Positions 17,997-26,613 of a stretch of DNA of 64,000 nucleotides are shown here, in pieces. Location: NCBI GenBank assembly GCA_964587755.1, contig CAZPMC010000007.1, positions 4,116 to 68,115 of the forward strand, given 5' to 3'. This stretch comes from CAZPMC01 sp964587755 (GTDB lineage: Bacteria; Bacillota; Clostridia; Acetivibrionales; DTU013). Position 1 is the stretch's first letter. Each line of letters opens with the position of its first letter. Both the position numbers and the translations under genes were made by a program. The notes below the pieces were generated by a model that was not told the DNA's origin, did no database searches, and was given only the letters and a program-made list of their open reading frames with translations.

Positions 17997-20702
17997 TTGG
18001 GGGGCAAAGATAAGAAACCAAAAAAACAGAAGGTGAAAAGGTATATAGGGAACAAAGCATTTCAAAAGGTAGTCATTTCTATCGCCACAATCGCAATTTC
18101 ATACATGATTGTTGTCAACGGTGCATTGCCAAAGACTTATAGGCTTGAAGTCGGCGAAAAATCAAATTATGATATTATTGCTCCAAGAGACATTGAGAAT
18201 ACTATTCTGACTGTCAAATTGGCAGAGGAAGCATCTAAAGCCGTACCTCCAGTATTAGTATCATTAGATGACGTTGCCATTGATACCGTAAGTAAGGTTG
18301 CTGAGCTGTCAAATGAAATAAACGCAGTCAGACAGAGCATTAACCGGTTCAGGGCGACGGACAGTGAAGAGGCAGACGCTGTTGTCAATCTCTCAAGCAG
18401 ACTCAAATCATTAAATTTAAACCTTTCATCAGAGCAGTTAAGCTATCTGATTATTGAAGCTGATGATAATGATATCGATAATTTTGAAAAAGCAACAAGG
18501 GATATTATCAGCAAGGCAATGAGAGATGACATCACTGCTGAAAATCTGCCATATAAGATAACCTTGGTTCAAAATGAATATAGGAAAAGTGAATTAAGTG
18601 AAGAATTAAAAAATATCGGCATTGATCTTGTCCAGGATATATTAAAGCCAAACAGCACAATCGATGTAGAACAGACCGATAAAGTGAGAAATGAAGCTTA
18701 TGAAGTTGCAATGCAAAACAAGCAAATTATAACCGAGGGTTCAAGAATAATTAGCTACGGGGATATCGTAACAGAGGACAAGCTTTGGGTTTTAAAGGAA
18801 CTTAACCTTTTAGAGACTGGAAAGATTAATTATTCTTTTGCAGGCGGAATACTGGTTATTATTTTGTTACTGTCATTTTTACTTATTATGTACATAAACT
18901 ATTTTTACAAAAAGGTTTTACCTGGCAGGAAAGAGATTATTCTTTTGTGTTTTATCATTTTGCTAGAGCTTACAGGCGCTCTATTTATAAATCCTATTGA
19001 GCCTTTGCTTATACCAATATTCATTGCACCAATGATAATTTCTATATTATTAGAACTTAGGCTGAGTATTTTTGTGAATTTGATACTTATTTTTGCCATA
19101 TCCCTTATTACACACGGCAACCAGTATATACTCTATTCAGGGGTAATAGGCGGGACTATAGCTGCTATAACGGTTTCCGGAGCTACTCAAAGGAGCAAAA
19201 TCTCTGCTGGAGGACTTATTGTTGCAATTGTTAATGCAGTAATAGTCGCATGTATCGGTCTTATTAATAAGAGTTCCTTGCCTGTAATAGGTAAAAGTGC
19301 TGCTCTTATTGCTGTCAATGGTATGCTGTCTACAATTTTCACAATTGGTGCTCTCCCATTTTTTGAAAGCGTATTTAATGTAATTACACCATTAAAGCTT
19401 CTTGAGCTCTCAAATCCAAATCATCCCTTGCTCAAAAAGCTTCTTATGGAAGCACCGGGAACATATCATCACAGCTTGATGGTTGGTAATTTAGCCGAGG
19501 TTGCCACAGAGGCGATAAAAGGAAATGCATTACTTGCCAGAGTAGGAGCATATTATCATGATGTAGGGAAGCTTAAAAGGCCAGATTATTTCAAAGAAAA
19601 CCAGTTATCAACCAATCCTCACGATAATATGGCACCGCAAATTAGTGCGCAAATCATTTCAGCACATGGGGCTGACGGGGCAACTATTGCGGAGAAATAC
19701 AAGGTGCCTTTGGCAGTCAGAGATATTATTTCTCAGCACCATGGAACAACCCTTGTTGCATATTTTTACTTTAAGGCTAAAAAAAATAATAATTCAAATA
19801 CGAATGACAGCGTTAACGAAAATGATTACCGTTATATTGGGCCAAAGCCAGCATCTAAAGAATCTGCTGTTGTTATGCTGGCTGACTCTGTGGAAGCAGC
19901 TGTCAGATCAATGCCAGAAAAAACAGAAGACAAAATAGAAGCTATGATTCATAAAATTATTAAGGATAAGCTGGATGACGGGCAATTGGATCATTGTGAC
20001 ATAACCTTAAGGGACCTGGATACAATTGCAAAATCATTTATGAGAGTCTTCGGCGGGTATTTTCATAAACGTGAGGAATATCCTGAGATTAAAAAGCAAA
20101 TGACTTTAATTGATAACGATGGTTATAATTCAGAAAATATCCTCCATGAAGGGCAGGAACAGGAGGCTAAGCCCAGTATGAGCAGTACAGATAAAAAAGA
20201 ATGTAAATCAAAGGTATATATTGAAAATGAGCAGTCTGTATTTGAATTGAAACAGTCTCATAAGGATATTATCCACAAAATTGCCCTTGCCTGTCTCGAA
20301 GAGGAGGGAATTGATATTGGATGTGAGATAAATATACTCATTACAGACGATGCTTCAATTAAGAAAATGAACAGCGAATTTAGGAATATTGACTGTGCAA
20401 CAGACGTTCTCTCCTTTCCGATGGTAAATATGAAAAACGGTAAAATCCTTTCAATGGAGGGTGACTTTGACCTTGATGAAGAGCTTTTAGTCCTTGGTGA
20501 TATCGTCATATCTGCTGAAACTGCCCAAAAGCAAGCAGAACAATATGGGCACAGCATTGAAAGGGAAATCGCTTTCCTAGCCTCCCACGGAGTATTTCAT
20601 CTTCTTGGATATGACCATATGGAAAGTGACGAGGAAAGGATAATGCGCAGGAAGCAGGAGTCGGTTCTTAATGAGCTGGGGTTGAAGAGGAATGAAGAAT
20701 AA
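17997..20702 (+). CDS. Fusion of PgpH-type 7TM-HD phosphodiesterase and YbeY endoribonuclease
   Basis: A 901-residue protein. Residues 1-280 form the extracytoplasmic 7TMR-HDED-like region after one membrane segment; about 285-450 are the seven membrane segments; about 480-710 are the HD domain with YHHSLMVGN and YYHDVGKLKRP (His-Asp near 521). Homologues (YqfF/PgpH) degrade the second messenger c-di-AMP. After a polar linker (about 700-738), residues about 740-901 are YbeY, the 16S rRNA 3'-end maturation and quality-control nuclease, with the zinc motif HGVFHLLGYDH (864-874). In most Firmicutes these are separate adjacent genes. The frame is open throughout with no stop at the joint. TTG 17997 has GGAGG at 17985-17989. 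Confidence 0.85.
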   Translation: MGGKDKKPKKQKVKRYIGNKAFQKVVISIATIAISYMIVVNGALPKTYRLEVGEKSNYDIIAPRDIENTILTVKLAEEASKAVPPVLVSLDDVAIDTVSKVAELSNEINAVRQSINRFRATDSEEADAVVNLSSRLKSLNLNLSSEQLSYLIIEADDNDIDNFEKATRDIISKAMRDDITAENLPYKITLVQNEYRKSELSEELKNIGIDLVQDILKPNSTIDVEQTDKVRNEAYEVAMQNKQIITEGSRIISYGDIVTEDKLWVLKELNLLETGKINYSFAGGILVIILLLSFLLIMYINYFYKKVLPGRKEIILLCFIILLELTGALFINPIEPLLIPIFIAPMIISILLELRLSIFVNLILIFAISLITHGNQYILYSGVIGGTIAAITVSGATQRSKISAGGLIVAIVNAVIVACIGLINKSSLPVIGKSAALIAVNGMLSTIFTIGALPFFESVFNVITPLKLLELSNPNHPLLKKLLMEAPGTYHHSLMVGNLAEVATEAIKGNALLARVGAYYHDVGKLKRPDYFKENQLSTNPHDNMAPQISAQIISAHGADGATIAEKYKVPLAVRDIISQHHGTTLVAYFYFKAKKNNNSNTNDSVNENDYRYIGPKPASKESAVVMLADSVEAAVRSMPEKTEDKIEAMIHKIIKDKLDDGQLDHCDITLRDLDTIAKSFMRVFGGYFHKREEYPEIKKQMTLIDNDGYNSENILHEGQEQEAKPSMSSTDKKECKSKVYIENEQSVFELKQSHKDIIHKIALACLEEEGIDIGCEINILITDDASIKKMNSEFRNIDCATDVLSFPMVNMKNGKILSMEGDFDLDEELLVLGDIVISAETAQKQAEQYGHSIEREIAFLASHGVFHLLGYDHMESDEERIMRRKQESVLNELGLKRNEE

Positions 20703-21390
20703 AAACTTGGTAGACAGCTTTAACAATGCTATAAACGGTATAATCGGGACAATCAGAAGCGAAAGGAACATGCAAATTCATATAGCAGCAGCAGCTTTAG
20801 TTTTAATTCTTTCTCTTTTTTATGACCTTACAAGGGTTGAGTTTCTGATTGTATGTATTGCCATTGCATTAGTAATTATTTGCGAGCTTATAAACACAGC
20901 ATGTGAAGTAATCATAGACACATTGATAGGCATTTATCATCCCAAAGCAAAGGTTGTAAAGGATACGGCGGCAGGCGCAGTATTCGTATCTGCCGTGTTA
21001 TCCGTAATCGTAGGATATTTTATTTTTTATGATAGAGTCAGCACATCATTGGCCATCGGGATTATAAGGATAAAGCAGGCGCCAATGCACATAACTGTGA
21101 TTTCAATTATTTTAATATCCATTATTGTACTAATAATTAAGTCTATTTTTAAAAAAGGAACACCCTTTAGCGGAGGAATGCCAAGCGGTCACTCTGCCAT
21201 CTCTTTTTCTGCTGTGACTGCTATTGCCCTTTGGACTGAAAATATTAATATTACGATTTTAACCTTAATTGTATCTTTACTTGTAGTACAAAGCAGACTT
21301 GAGGGAAAAATACATACATTATCTGAACTTATTGCAGGGGCTTTTATTGGTTTTACAGTAACGCTGCTGCTTTTTAAAGCTTTTTATTGA
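20692..21390 (+). CDS. DgkA-type lipid kinase fused to a PAP2 phosphatase domain
   Basis: A 232-residue membrane protein. Residues 1-120 are a DgkA/UdpK-type kinase: SERNMQIH, CELINTACEVIID and VKDTAAGAVFVSA are the family motifs. Gram-positive members phosphorylate undecaprenol. Residues about 135-232 are PAP2-like, with GGMPSGHSAISFS and a C-terminal SRLEGKIHTLSE matching the SR-x5-H motif of acid phosphatases. Together they could cycle undecaprenol and its phosphates for cell wall synthesis (inference). The start overlaps the YbeY end by 11 bp, keeping the ybeY-dgkA-era order. Confidence 0.85.
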   Translation: MKNKNLVDSFNNAINGIIGTIRSERNMQIHIAAAALVLILSLFYDLTRVEFLIVCIAIALVIICELINTACEVIIDTLIGIYHPKAKVVKDTAAGAVFVSAVLSVIVGYFIFYDRVSTSLAIGIIRIKQAPMHITVISIILISIIVLIIKSIFKKGTPFSGGMPSGHSAISFSAVTAIALWTENINITILTLIVSLLVVQSRLEGKIHTLSELIAGAFIGFTVTLLLFKAFY

Positions 21391-21420
21391 AAGTTTGACT
21401 AATAATTAAGGAGGTTTTAA

Positions 21421-22311
21421 ATGTCATTTAAATCAGGCTTTGTATCAATTGTAGGACGGCCAAATGTCGGCAAATCAACACTTTCAAATAAGCTGACAGG
21501 TGAAAAGATATCAATAATTTCAAATAAGCCACAGACTACCCGGAATACTATAAAAACAATTATTACTTCACCGGAGAGCCAAATAATATTTATAGATACG
21601 CCGGGTATTCATAAGCCTAAAAACAAGTTAGGCGAATACATGGTAAACATTGCACAGACTTCCCTCAATGAAGTCGATATTGTTCTGTTTCTGACAGAGG
21701 CAACTGATGAGGAGCCCGGAGCAGGTGATATGTATATTATTGAACAGCTTAAAAAGCTCAAAACACCTGTGTTTTTAATAATTAATAAGATTGACCTTAT
21801 TAAAAAGGAGCAGCTTTTAGTAAGAATTGAAAAATACACAAAGGTTATGGATTTCCATACGGTTATACCCATATCCGCCCTATGTGATGAAGGACTTGAT
21901 ATTATTACTAAAGAGATAGTTAAGCTACTTCCGGAAGGGCCGAAGTATTTCACGGACGACATTGTTACAGACCAGCCTGAAAAAATGATTGTTTCAGAGA
22001 TGATCAGGGAAAAGATATTGGAATTAATCGAGGATGAGGTACCTCATGGCACAGGAGTTGAAGTAATAACTTTTAAAGAACGCAGTAGTAAGCCTCTTAT
22101 AGACATTGAGGCAACCATATACTGCGAAAAAGAGACCCACAAGGGAATTATTATTGGAAAAAACGGAGCAATGCTTAAAAAGATTGGAACTAATGCAAGA
22201 GCCGATATTGAAAATCTTCTGGGGGTTAAGGTTTTCTTACAGCTTTGGGTTAAGGTTAAGCCTGATTGGAGAAACAGCGAAAATATGCTTAGGACTCTAG
22301 GTTATAATTAA
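21421..22311 (+). CDS. era: GTPase Era
   Basis: A 296-residue Era GTPase, which binds the 3' end of 16S rRNA during 30S assembly. G1 is GRPNVGKST, G2 lies at PQTTRNTIK, G3 is DTPGIHKP and G4 is NKIDL. The C-terminal KH domain contains GKNGAMLKKIGTNARADIE. It starts at ATG 21421 behind AAGGAGG. The neighbourhood (ybeY, dgkA, recO) is the usual one, and era and ybeY both act on 16S rRNA. Confidence 0.97.
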   Translation: MSFKSGFVSIVGRPNVGKSTLSNKLTGEKISIISNKPQTTRNTIKTIITSPESQIIFIDTPGIHKPKNKLGEYMVNIAQTSLNEVDIVLFLTEATDEEPGAGDMYIIEQLKKLKTPVFLIINKIDLIKKEQLLVRIEKYTKVMDFHTVIPISALCDEGLDIITKEIVKLLPEGPKYFTDDIVTDQPEKMIVSEMIREKILELIEDEVPHGTGVEVITFKERSSKPLIDIEATIYCEKETHKGIIIGKNGAMLKKIGTNARADIENLLGVKVFLQLWVKVKPDWRNSENMLRTLGYN

Positions 22312-22327
22312 TAGGGAATGAAAGTTT

Positions 22328-23074
22328 ATGGCTTTTTTAAAGACAAAGGGGATTGTAATAAAAGAGGCAGGCGTAGGTGAGGCAGACAAGATAATCACCA
22401 TATTTTCAAGAAACCGCGGCAGAATAACAGCTCTTGTTAAGGGCGGGAGGCGTTTAAGATCAAATCTGTCTGCAGGCTCACAAATATTGTGCTATGCTGA
22501 CTTTGTACTATTTAGCGGTAAGCAGATGTATTCAGTTAACAGCTGTGAGGTCATTGAACCTTTTTACGAAATAAGAAACGATATGTTCAAATTGACATAT
22601 GCTGCACACTTTATGGACATTGTATTGGAAATCATACAAGAAAACCAGCAATCTCCAAAGCTTTTGCAACTGCTTTTGAATACCCTTCACCTGCTTGCTA
22701 AGACGGATAAGAATCCAAAGCTTTTATCAGGAATATTTGAGCTAAGGGCTCTGACAATTGCAGGATTTGCCCCTCATGTACATAACTGCATGATTTGCGG
22801 ACACGAACAAATAAATAATTACGCCTTCAGCTTTTCAAAATGTGGCTTTATATGTGACAGGCAGGAGTGCTATTCTAAGGACACTTTCGCACTTGAATTA
22901 TCTGCTGGAACCTCAAGGGCCATACAGCATATAGTTTATTCCCGGATGAAGGACCTTTTCGGTTTTGCATTATCCGATGATGTGTTGGATGAGCTTAGCC
23001 ATGTTTCAAAGAGATATCTTAGGGAAAGACTTGAGAGGGATTTTGTAAAGCTAGATTTTCTTAAGAATATATAG
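22328..23074 (+). CDS. recO: DNA repair protein RecO
   Basis: A 248-residue RecO, the recombination mediator that helps load RecA with RecR. The N-terminal OB fold begins KTKGIVIKEAGVGEADKIIT, which is typical. The C-terminal half has four cysteines in CMICGH and CGFICDRQEC, placing it with zinc-finger RecO proteins. It ends the era operon; a terminator follows at once. AATAGGGAATG before ATG 22328 gives a weak ribosome binding site. Confidence 0.93.
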   Translation: MAFLKTKGIVIKEAGVGEADKIITIFSRNRGRITALVKGGRRLRSNLSAGSQILCYADFVLFSGKQMYSVNSCEVIEPFYEIRNDMFKLTYAAHFMDIVLEIIQENQQSPKLLQLLLNTLHLLAKTDKNPKLLSGIFELRALTIAGFAPHVHNCMICGHEQINNYAFSFSKCGFICDRQECYSKDTFALELSAGTSRAIQHIVYSRMKDLFGFALSDDVLDELSHVSKRYLRERLERDFVKLDFLKNI

Positions 23075-23079
23075 AACAA

Positions 23080-23112
23080 AAAAAAGCCGATTTATAAAAA
23101 ATCGGCTTTTTT
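23080..23112. terminator. Bidirectional terminator between recO and tRNA-Leu
   Basis: GCCGATTT (23086-23093) pairs with AAATCGGC (23099-23106), flanked by A-runs on the left and T-runs on the right. It can end both the recO transcript and the minus-strand tRNA transcript. Confidence 0.85.
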
Positions 23113-23194
23113 GGTGCGGTCGACCGGACTTGAACCGGTATGCTCGCGCATACGCCCCTCAAACGTACGTGTCTGCCAATTCCACCACGACCGC
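23112..23194 (-). tRNA. tRNA-Leu (anticodon GAG)
   Basis: Read on the minus strand, acceptor arms GCGGTCG and CGACCGC pair, discriminator A and CCA are encoded, and the D arm has the leucine pattern GGTGGAATTGGCAGAC. The anticodon loop is TTGAGGG with GAG in place, the variable arm is long (TGC-GCGA-GCA), and the T arm is closed by ACCGG/CCGGT. The long variable arm fits a class II leucine tRNA. Confidence 0.95.
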
Positions 23195-23217
23195 GTGTAC
23201 AAACAACAGCAAGAATT

Positions 23218-23246
23218 ATTATACTAACTTAAGATATAGGTGTCAA
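23218..23246 (-). promoter_or_regulatory. Consensus sigma-A promoter for tRNA-Leu
   Basis: On the minus strand: TTGACA (23246-23241), 17 bp spacer, TATAAT (23223-23218). Predicted start is near 23211, shortly before the tRNA 5' end at 23194. Confidence 0.85.
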
Positions 23247-23362
23247 GAGCTTTTGAGAAAATTATGAACAAAAACTATTTGTGTTTTTAAGAAAAGATGT
23301 GTATTGTATAATAAGAATACAATTGATAAACTAAACATAAATTATCGAAAAGAGGTATTTGT

Positions 23363-24253
23363 ATGGCAGGCTTTTTTGGACTTTTTGATTATAATAAACC
23401 GGGACCGGGTGTGCCGAAGGATGCTCCGCCCAAATCTCCCTTTATTGTATTTTTTGAGATTTTACAAAGAAAGTTCTGGAATTTTATAAAGGTCAATCTT
23501 ATGTTTGTATTATTTAATCTTCCGGCTCTTTTAGCCGGGATGTTTGTAGCTATGTCATTCTTCCCCTACATAATACCAAATGCAGATGGTAATCCCGAGC
23601 TGGTTTTATCAGATTTTATACTCAAATTTGTATTACTGACAATAATGATGTGCATTCCGATGGTGACTGTAGGTCCTGCCCAGGCAGGGTTTACCTATAT
23701 AATGAGAAACTATGCAAGACAGGAGCATGCTTTTTTATGGTGGGATTTTAAGGAAACTGCCATTAAAAATATGAAGCAAAGCTTAATCGTGAGTACTATA
23801 AACTTTTTTGCAACATTCCTTATGCTTCTTTCAATCAGAGCTTATCTGTCTATTAAGCCCGCTGGTCTTATTACAATTGCCGGTTCGGGAATAATTCTAT
23901 CAATGTTTATTATATTTGCTTGTATGAATATATATATATATCCAATGATGATTACCTTCCAGCTAAGTATAAAAGATATTTACAAAAACTCATTTATATT
24001 TGCCATTATTAAATTCATTCCAAACGCCGGTATACTCCTTCTGAGTGCTTTTATCATCCTTTTCACATTTGGATTAATCATTCCGTTTTCACCAGTTGTA
24101 GGATTGTTTATATATCTGTTGTTTACGGTTAGTCTGATTGGATTCCTGACAAATTTTTATGCTTATCCGAAGCTTCAAAAGTATATGATTTCGCGTTTAG
24201 ATGAAGATGATGAGCAAGAGGAAGCCGGAGAGGAAGTCGGCGGAAGGGGGTAA
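23363..24253 (+). CDS. YesL-family (DUF624) membrane protein
   Basis: A 296-residue membrane protein with about six hydrophobic segments. It begins MAGFFGLFDYNKPGPGVPKD and contains FFEILQRKFWNFIKVNLMF and PAQAGFTYIMRNYARQEH, which match the YesL/DUF624 family, often linked to carbohydrate uptake loci but of unknown function. The C-terminus is acidic. ATG 23363 has AAAAGAGG at 23348-23355. A very small membrane protein gene follows after 4 bp. A TATAAT-like -10 occurs at 23307-23312, but without a good -35. Confidence 0.8.
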   Translation: MAGFFGLFDYNKPGPGVPKDAPPKSPFIVFFEILQRKFWNFIKVNLMFVLFNLPALLAGMFVAMSFFPYIIPNADGNPELVLSDFILKFVLLTIMMCIPMVTVGPAQAGFTYIMRNYARQEHAFLWWDFKETAIKNMKQSLIVSTINFFATFLMLLSIRAYLSIKPAGLITIAGSGIILSMFIIFACMNIYIYPMMITFQLSIKDIYKNSFIFAIIKFIPNAGILLLSAFIILFTFGLIIPFSPVVGLFIYLLFTVSLIGFLTNFYAYPKLQKYMISRLDEDDEQEEAGEEVGGRG

Positions 24254-24257
24254 TGTT

Positions 24258-24404
24258 TTGGACTGGATGAATTTGGCCATCTATGGTGTGATTGCGATTG
24301 TTGTGTTATCTATAATTTGGAAAATAGCAAAGAAGCTGTTTAAATTTGCCCTGGCAATCGCAGTTATAGCGGCAATATATGCAATATCTACCGGAATAAT
24401 ATAG
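24258..24404 (+). CDS. Small membrane protein (48 residues)
   Basis: I do not recognise a family. From TTG 24258 the product is 48 residues, DWMNLAIYGVIAIVVLSII then a basic patch KIAKKLFK and a second hydrophobic stretch, so two membrane segments joined by a positive loop. GGAAGGGGG at 24242-24250 is correctly spaced for this TTG, which is why I prefer it to longer in-frame starts inside the YesL gene. It probably is co-expressed with the YesL-type gene. A short inverted repeat (ATAGCA/TGCTAT at 24401-24421) between this gene and the convergent ACT gene could be a weak terminator. Confidence 0.55.
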   Translation: MDWMNLAIYGVIAIVVLSIIWKIAKKLFKFALAIAVIAAIYAISTGII

Positions 24405-24417
24405 CAGTTGCATAATG

Positions 24418-24891
24418 CTATTTTATTGAGTATTTGGCTTTTATGGCACTTGTTGCTTTATCAACGTCTTTTTCAAAAATTAAATAGGAAATGTCGGTTT
24501 CTGAAGTGGTAACAAGCTTTACAGTTATATCTTCTTCAGCCAATATAGTAAAAATACCGGCAGCAACTCCGGGCACATTTCTCATGCCCTCACCGTAAAC
24601 AGAAAGCTTTGTATTGTCCGCATCAATTTCAATGCGTAAATCCATATATTTCTTCTTAAAATCGTTTAATACACTAAGGACATTTAATAACTGGGAAGAC
24701 TGGAGACTAAAAGATAAATTAATGCTGTCGCGATAGGGAGGGGCTTGGTTTATCATATCAATATTAATGCCATTTTGCGCGATTGCGTTGAAAAGCTCGG
24801 ATATTACCTTTGTGTTGTTGGGAAGCCGGTAAAGTGTCACCAAAGAGACATTATAGGTAACTGAAATATCGGTTACAGGGTTAACGGACAT
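24418..24891 (-). CDS. Stand-alone ACT-domain protein (aspartokinase regulatory-type)
   Basis: A 157-residue protein made of two ACT domains and no catalytic domain. The N-terminal part has VSLVTLYRLPNNTKVISEL and GINIDMINQAP; the C-terminal part has KLSVYGEGMRNVPGVAAGIF and DITVKLVTTSETDISYLIFE, matching the ligand-binding half of aspartokinase. It lies immediately after the asd-dapA-dapB operon on the same strand, so it may sense lysine or threonine for that pathway or be a free regulatory subunit (inference). GGAGGTG precedes ATG 24891. Confidence 0.8.
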   Translation of the reverse strand: MSVNPVTDISVTYNVSLVTLYRLPNNTKVISELFNAIAQNGINIDMINQAPPYRDSINLSFSLQSSQLLNVLSVLNDFKKKYMDLRIEIDADNTKLSVYGEGMRNVPGVAAGIFTILAEEDITVKLVTTSETDISYLIFEKDVDKATSAIKAKYSIK

Positions 24892-24928
24892 ATATAGGCA
24901 CCTCCATTATATAGTATACAAATTCAAA

Positions 24929-24963
24929 TTGATGAATAGTACTATTTTAATACTATTCATCAA
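24929..24963 (-). terminator. Hairpin at the end of dapB
   Basis: TTGATGAATAGTA (24929-24941) and TACTATTCATCAA (24951-24963) form a 13-bp stem that includes the dapB stop region. On the minus strand it is followed by AATTTGAATTTG, a weak T-tract, so termination is plausible but partial read-through into the ACT gene is possible. Confidence 0.55.
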
Positions 24964-25708
24964 TAAGGTCATTCATATCATACAGTCCAGGTTTTTTACC
25001 ATAAATAAATCTTGCTGCCCTTAAAGCTCCTGTACCGAAAATATCCCTGGACATTGCGGTGTGGGTTATTTCAATAACCTCATCATTTCCTGCGAATATA
25101 ACGGAGTGCTCACCTACAAAAGTGCCGCCGCGGACAGCGTGAATACCAATCTCGTTTTTGCCCCTTTTTTTCCTGCGTGAATGTCTGTCGTAAACATAAT
25201 CCTGCTTTTGTTCAAGAGCCTCATTAATAGAGTCAGCAATTGCAAGAGCTGTACCGCTTGGTGCGTCAATTTTTTGGTTGTGATGCTTCTCTATTATTTC
25301 AATATCATATGTCTCTTCCAGAATCTTTGCGGCCCTTTTGACCAGATCAACAATAAGATTAACACCCAGGGACATATTGGCAGAGAAGAAAACAGGTATC
25401 CTTTCCGATGCAATTTGAAGTGAGCTTTTTTGTCCATCTGACAATCCTGTAGTGGCTACAACAAGGGGCACATTATTTTTAACAGCATATTGGATTAATC
25501 CTTCAATCGCTTGAGGATTTGAGAAGTCAATTATTACATCAGGCTTTAAAGTAAGCTTTGTCAGGTCAGTAAAAACAGGGTAGTTATTTTTGATTCCATC
25601 GGAAATATCGTATCCTGCAGCAATGTGAAGGTCATCATACTGCTGTGATAACCTTGAAATCACCTGACCCATTTTACCGTTACATCCGCTTAACAATATG
25701 TTTATCAA
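24953..25708 (-). CDS. dapB: 4-hydroxy-tetrahydrodipicolinate reductase DapB
   Basis: A 251-residue DapB, the NAD(P)H-dependent second enzyme specific to the diaminopimelate/lysine pathway. The N-terminal dinucleotide-binding motif is LLSGCNGKMGQVI; the catalytic region reads DIEIIEKHHNQKIDAPSGTA, with the conserved HH and the K-x-D-x-PSGTA motif; HAVRGGTFVGEH follows. All key residues look intact. It is 3 bp downstream of dapA in the operon controlled by the lysine riboswitch. Confidence 0.95.
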   Translation of the reverse strand: MINILLSGCNGKMGQVISRLSQQYDDLHIAAGYDISDGIKNNYPVFTDLTKLTLKPDVIIDFSNPQAIEGLIQYAVKNNVPLVVATTGLSDGQKSSLQIASERIPVFFSANMSLGVNLIVDLVKRAAKILEETYDIEIIEKHHNQKIDAPSGTALAIADSINEALEQKQDYVYDRHSRRKKRGKNEIGIHAVRGGTFVGEHSVIFAGNDEVIEITHTAMSRDIFGTGALRAARFIYGKKPGLYDMNDLIDE

Positions 25709-25711
25709 GAA

Positions 25712-26599
25712 TTACACATCCTTTATCAAACCGTAATTTTTCAACGCTTTTATAAGTATACCCCTGTTAGCATCAGAAATATCAAACAGTGGCATTCTGC
25801 ATTTTCCGACGTTTAAGCCCATAAGATTCATTGCTTCCTTTAAAGGAATAGGGCTGACCTCACAGAAAAGTGCCTTTACAAGCTCAAGAGTCTTAAGCTG
25901 CATCCGGCGGCTTTCTTCTGTTTCACCGTTTAAAAACTTATGGACAATCATGTGGGTATCATATGGGATAATGTTAGCCATAACAGATATAACACCCTTT
26001 GCACCCATTGACAGGAACGGAACTATCATTCCGTCCTCGCCGGAATATACGGTAAAGTCATCACCGCAAAGATTAATAATTTCCCCGACCTGGCTAAAGT
26101 TACATTCCTTGATAGCTATAATATTGTCAATCTGAGCAAGCTTTTGTACTGTCTCTGGATTGATGTTAAGGTTTGTGCGGGAGGGGACATTATAAAGAAT
26201 TACAGGTATAGTAAGGCTTTCGGCAATTACCTTAAAATGCTCGTATAGCCCGCGTTGAGTGGTTTTGTTATAGTAGGGGCTGACGCTGAGTATGGCATCG
26301 GCACCAACATCCTGCGCTCTTTTACTTAATTGTATGGCATGGCGTGTATCATTGCTGCCCGTACCAGCAATAACAGGCAGTCTTTCACCGACCTTCTTCA
26401 CAGTATATTCAATAACCGATATATGCTCATCATCGGGCATAGTTGATGCTTCACCTGTAGTCCCACAGATAATAATAGCATCGGTTTTTTCTCTTATCTG
26501 AAACTCAATAAGCTCTGAAAGCTTATTATAGTCTACCCCGTCCTTGGTAAATGGTGTTATAATGGCAACACCAGATCCAGTAAAGATGCATTTTTTCAT
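25712..26599 (-). CDS. dapA: 4-hydroxy-tetrahydrodipicolinate synthase DapA
   Basis: A 295-residue DapA, condensing pyruvate with aspartate semialdehyde. The TIM-barrel motifs are in place: IICGTTGEASTM, SVSPYYNKTTQRGLYEHF, ILYNVPSRTN and the Schiff-base lysine in IIAIKECN. Start: ATG 26599 has AAAGGAAG upstream; a longer in-frame start at 26623 would overlap the end of asd. It lies between asd and dapB, so three consecutive pathway steps are co-transcribed. Confidence 0.95.
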   Translation of the reverse strand: MKKCIFTGSGVAIITPFTKDGVDYNKLSELIEFQIREKTDAIIICGTTGEASTMPDDEHISVIEYTVKKVGERLPVIAGTGSNDTRHAIQLSKRAQDVGADAILSVSPYYNKTTQRGLYEHFKVIAESLTIPVILYNVPSRTNLNINPETVQKLAQIDNIIAIKECNFSQVGEIINLCGDDFTVYSGEDGMIVPFLSMGAKGVISVMANIIPYDTHMIVHKFLNGETEESRRMQLKTLELVKALFCEVSPIPLKEAMNLMGLNVGKCRMPLFDISDANRGILIKALKNYGLIKDV

Positions 26600-26613
26600 A
26601 CTTATACTTCCTT

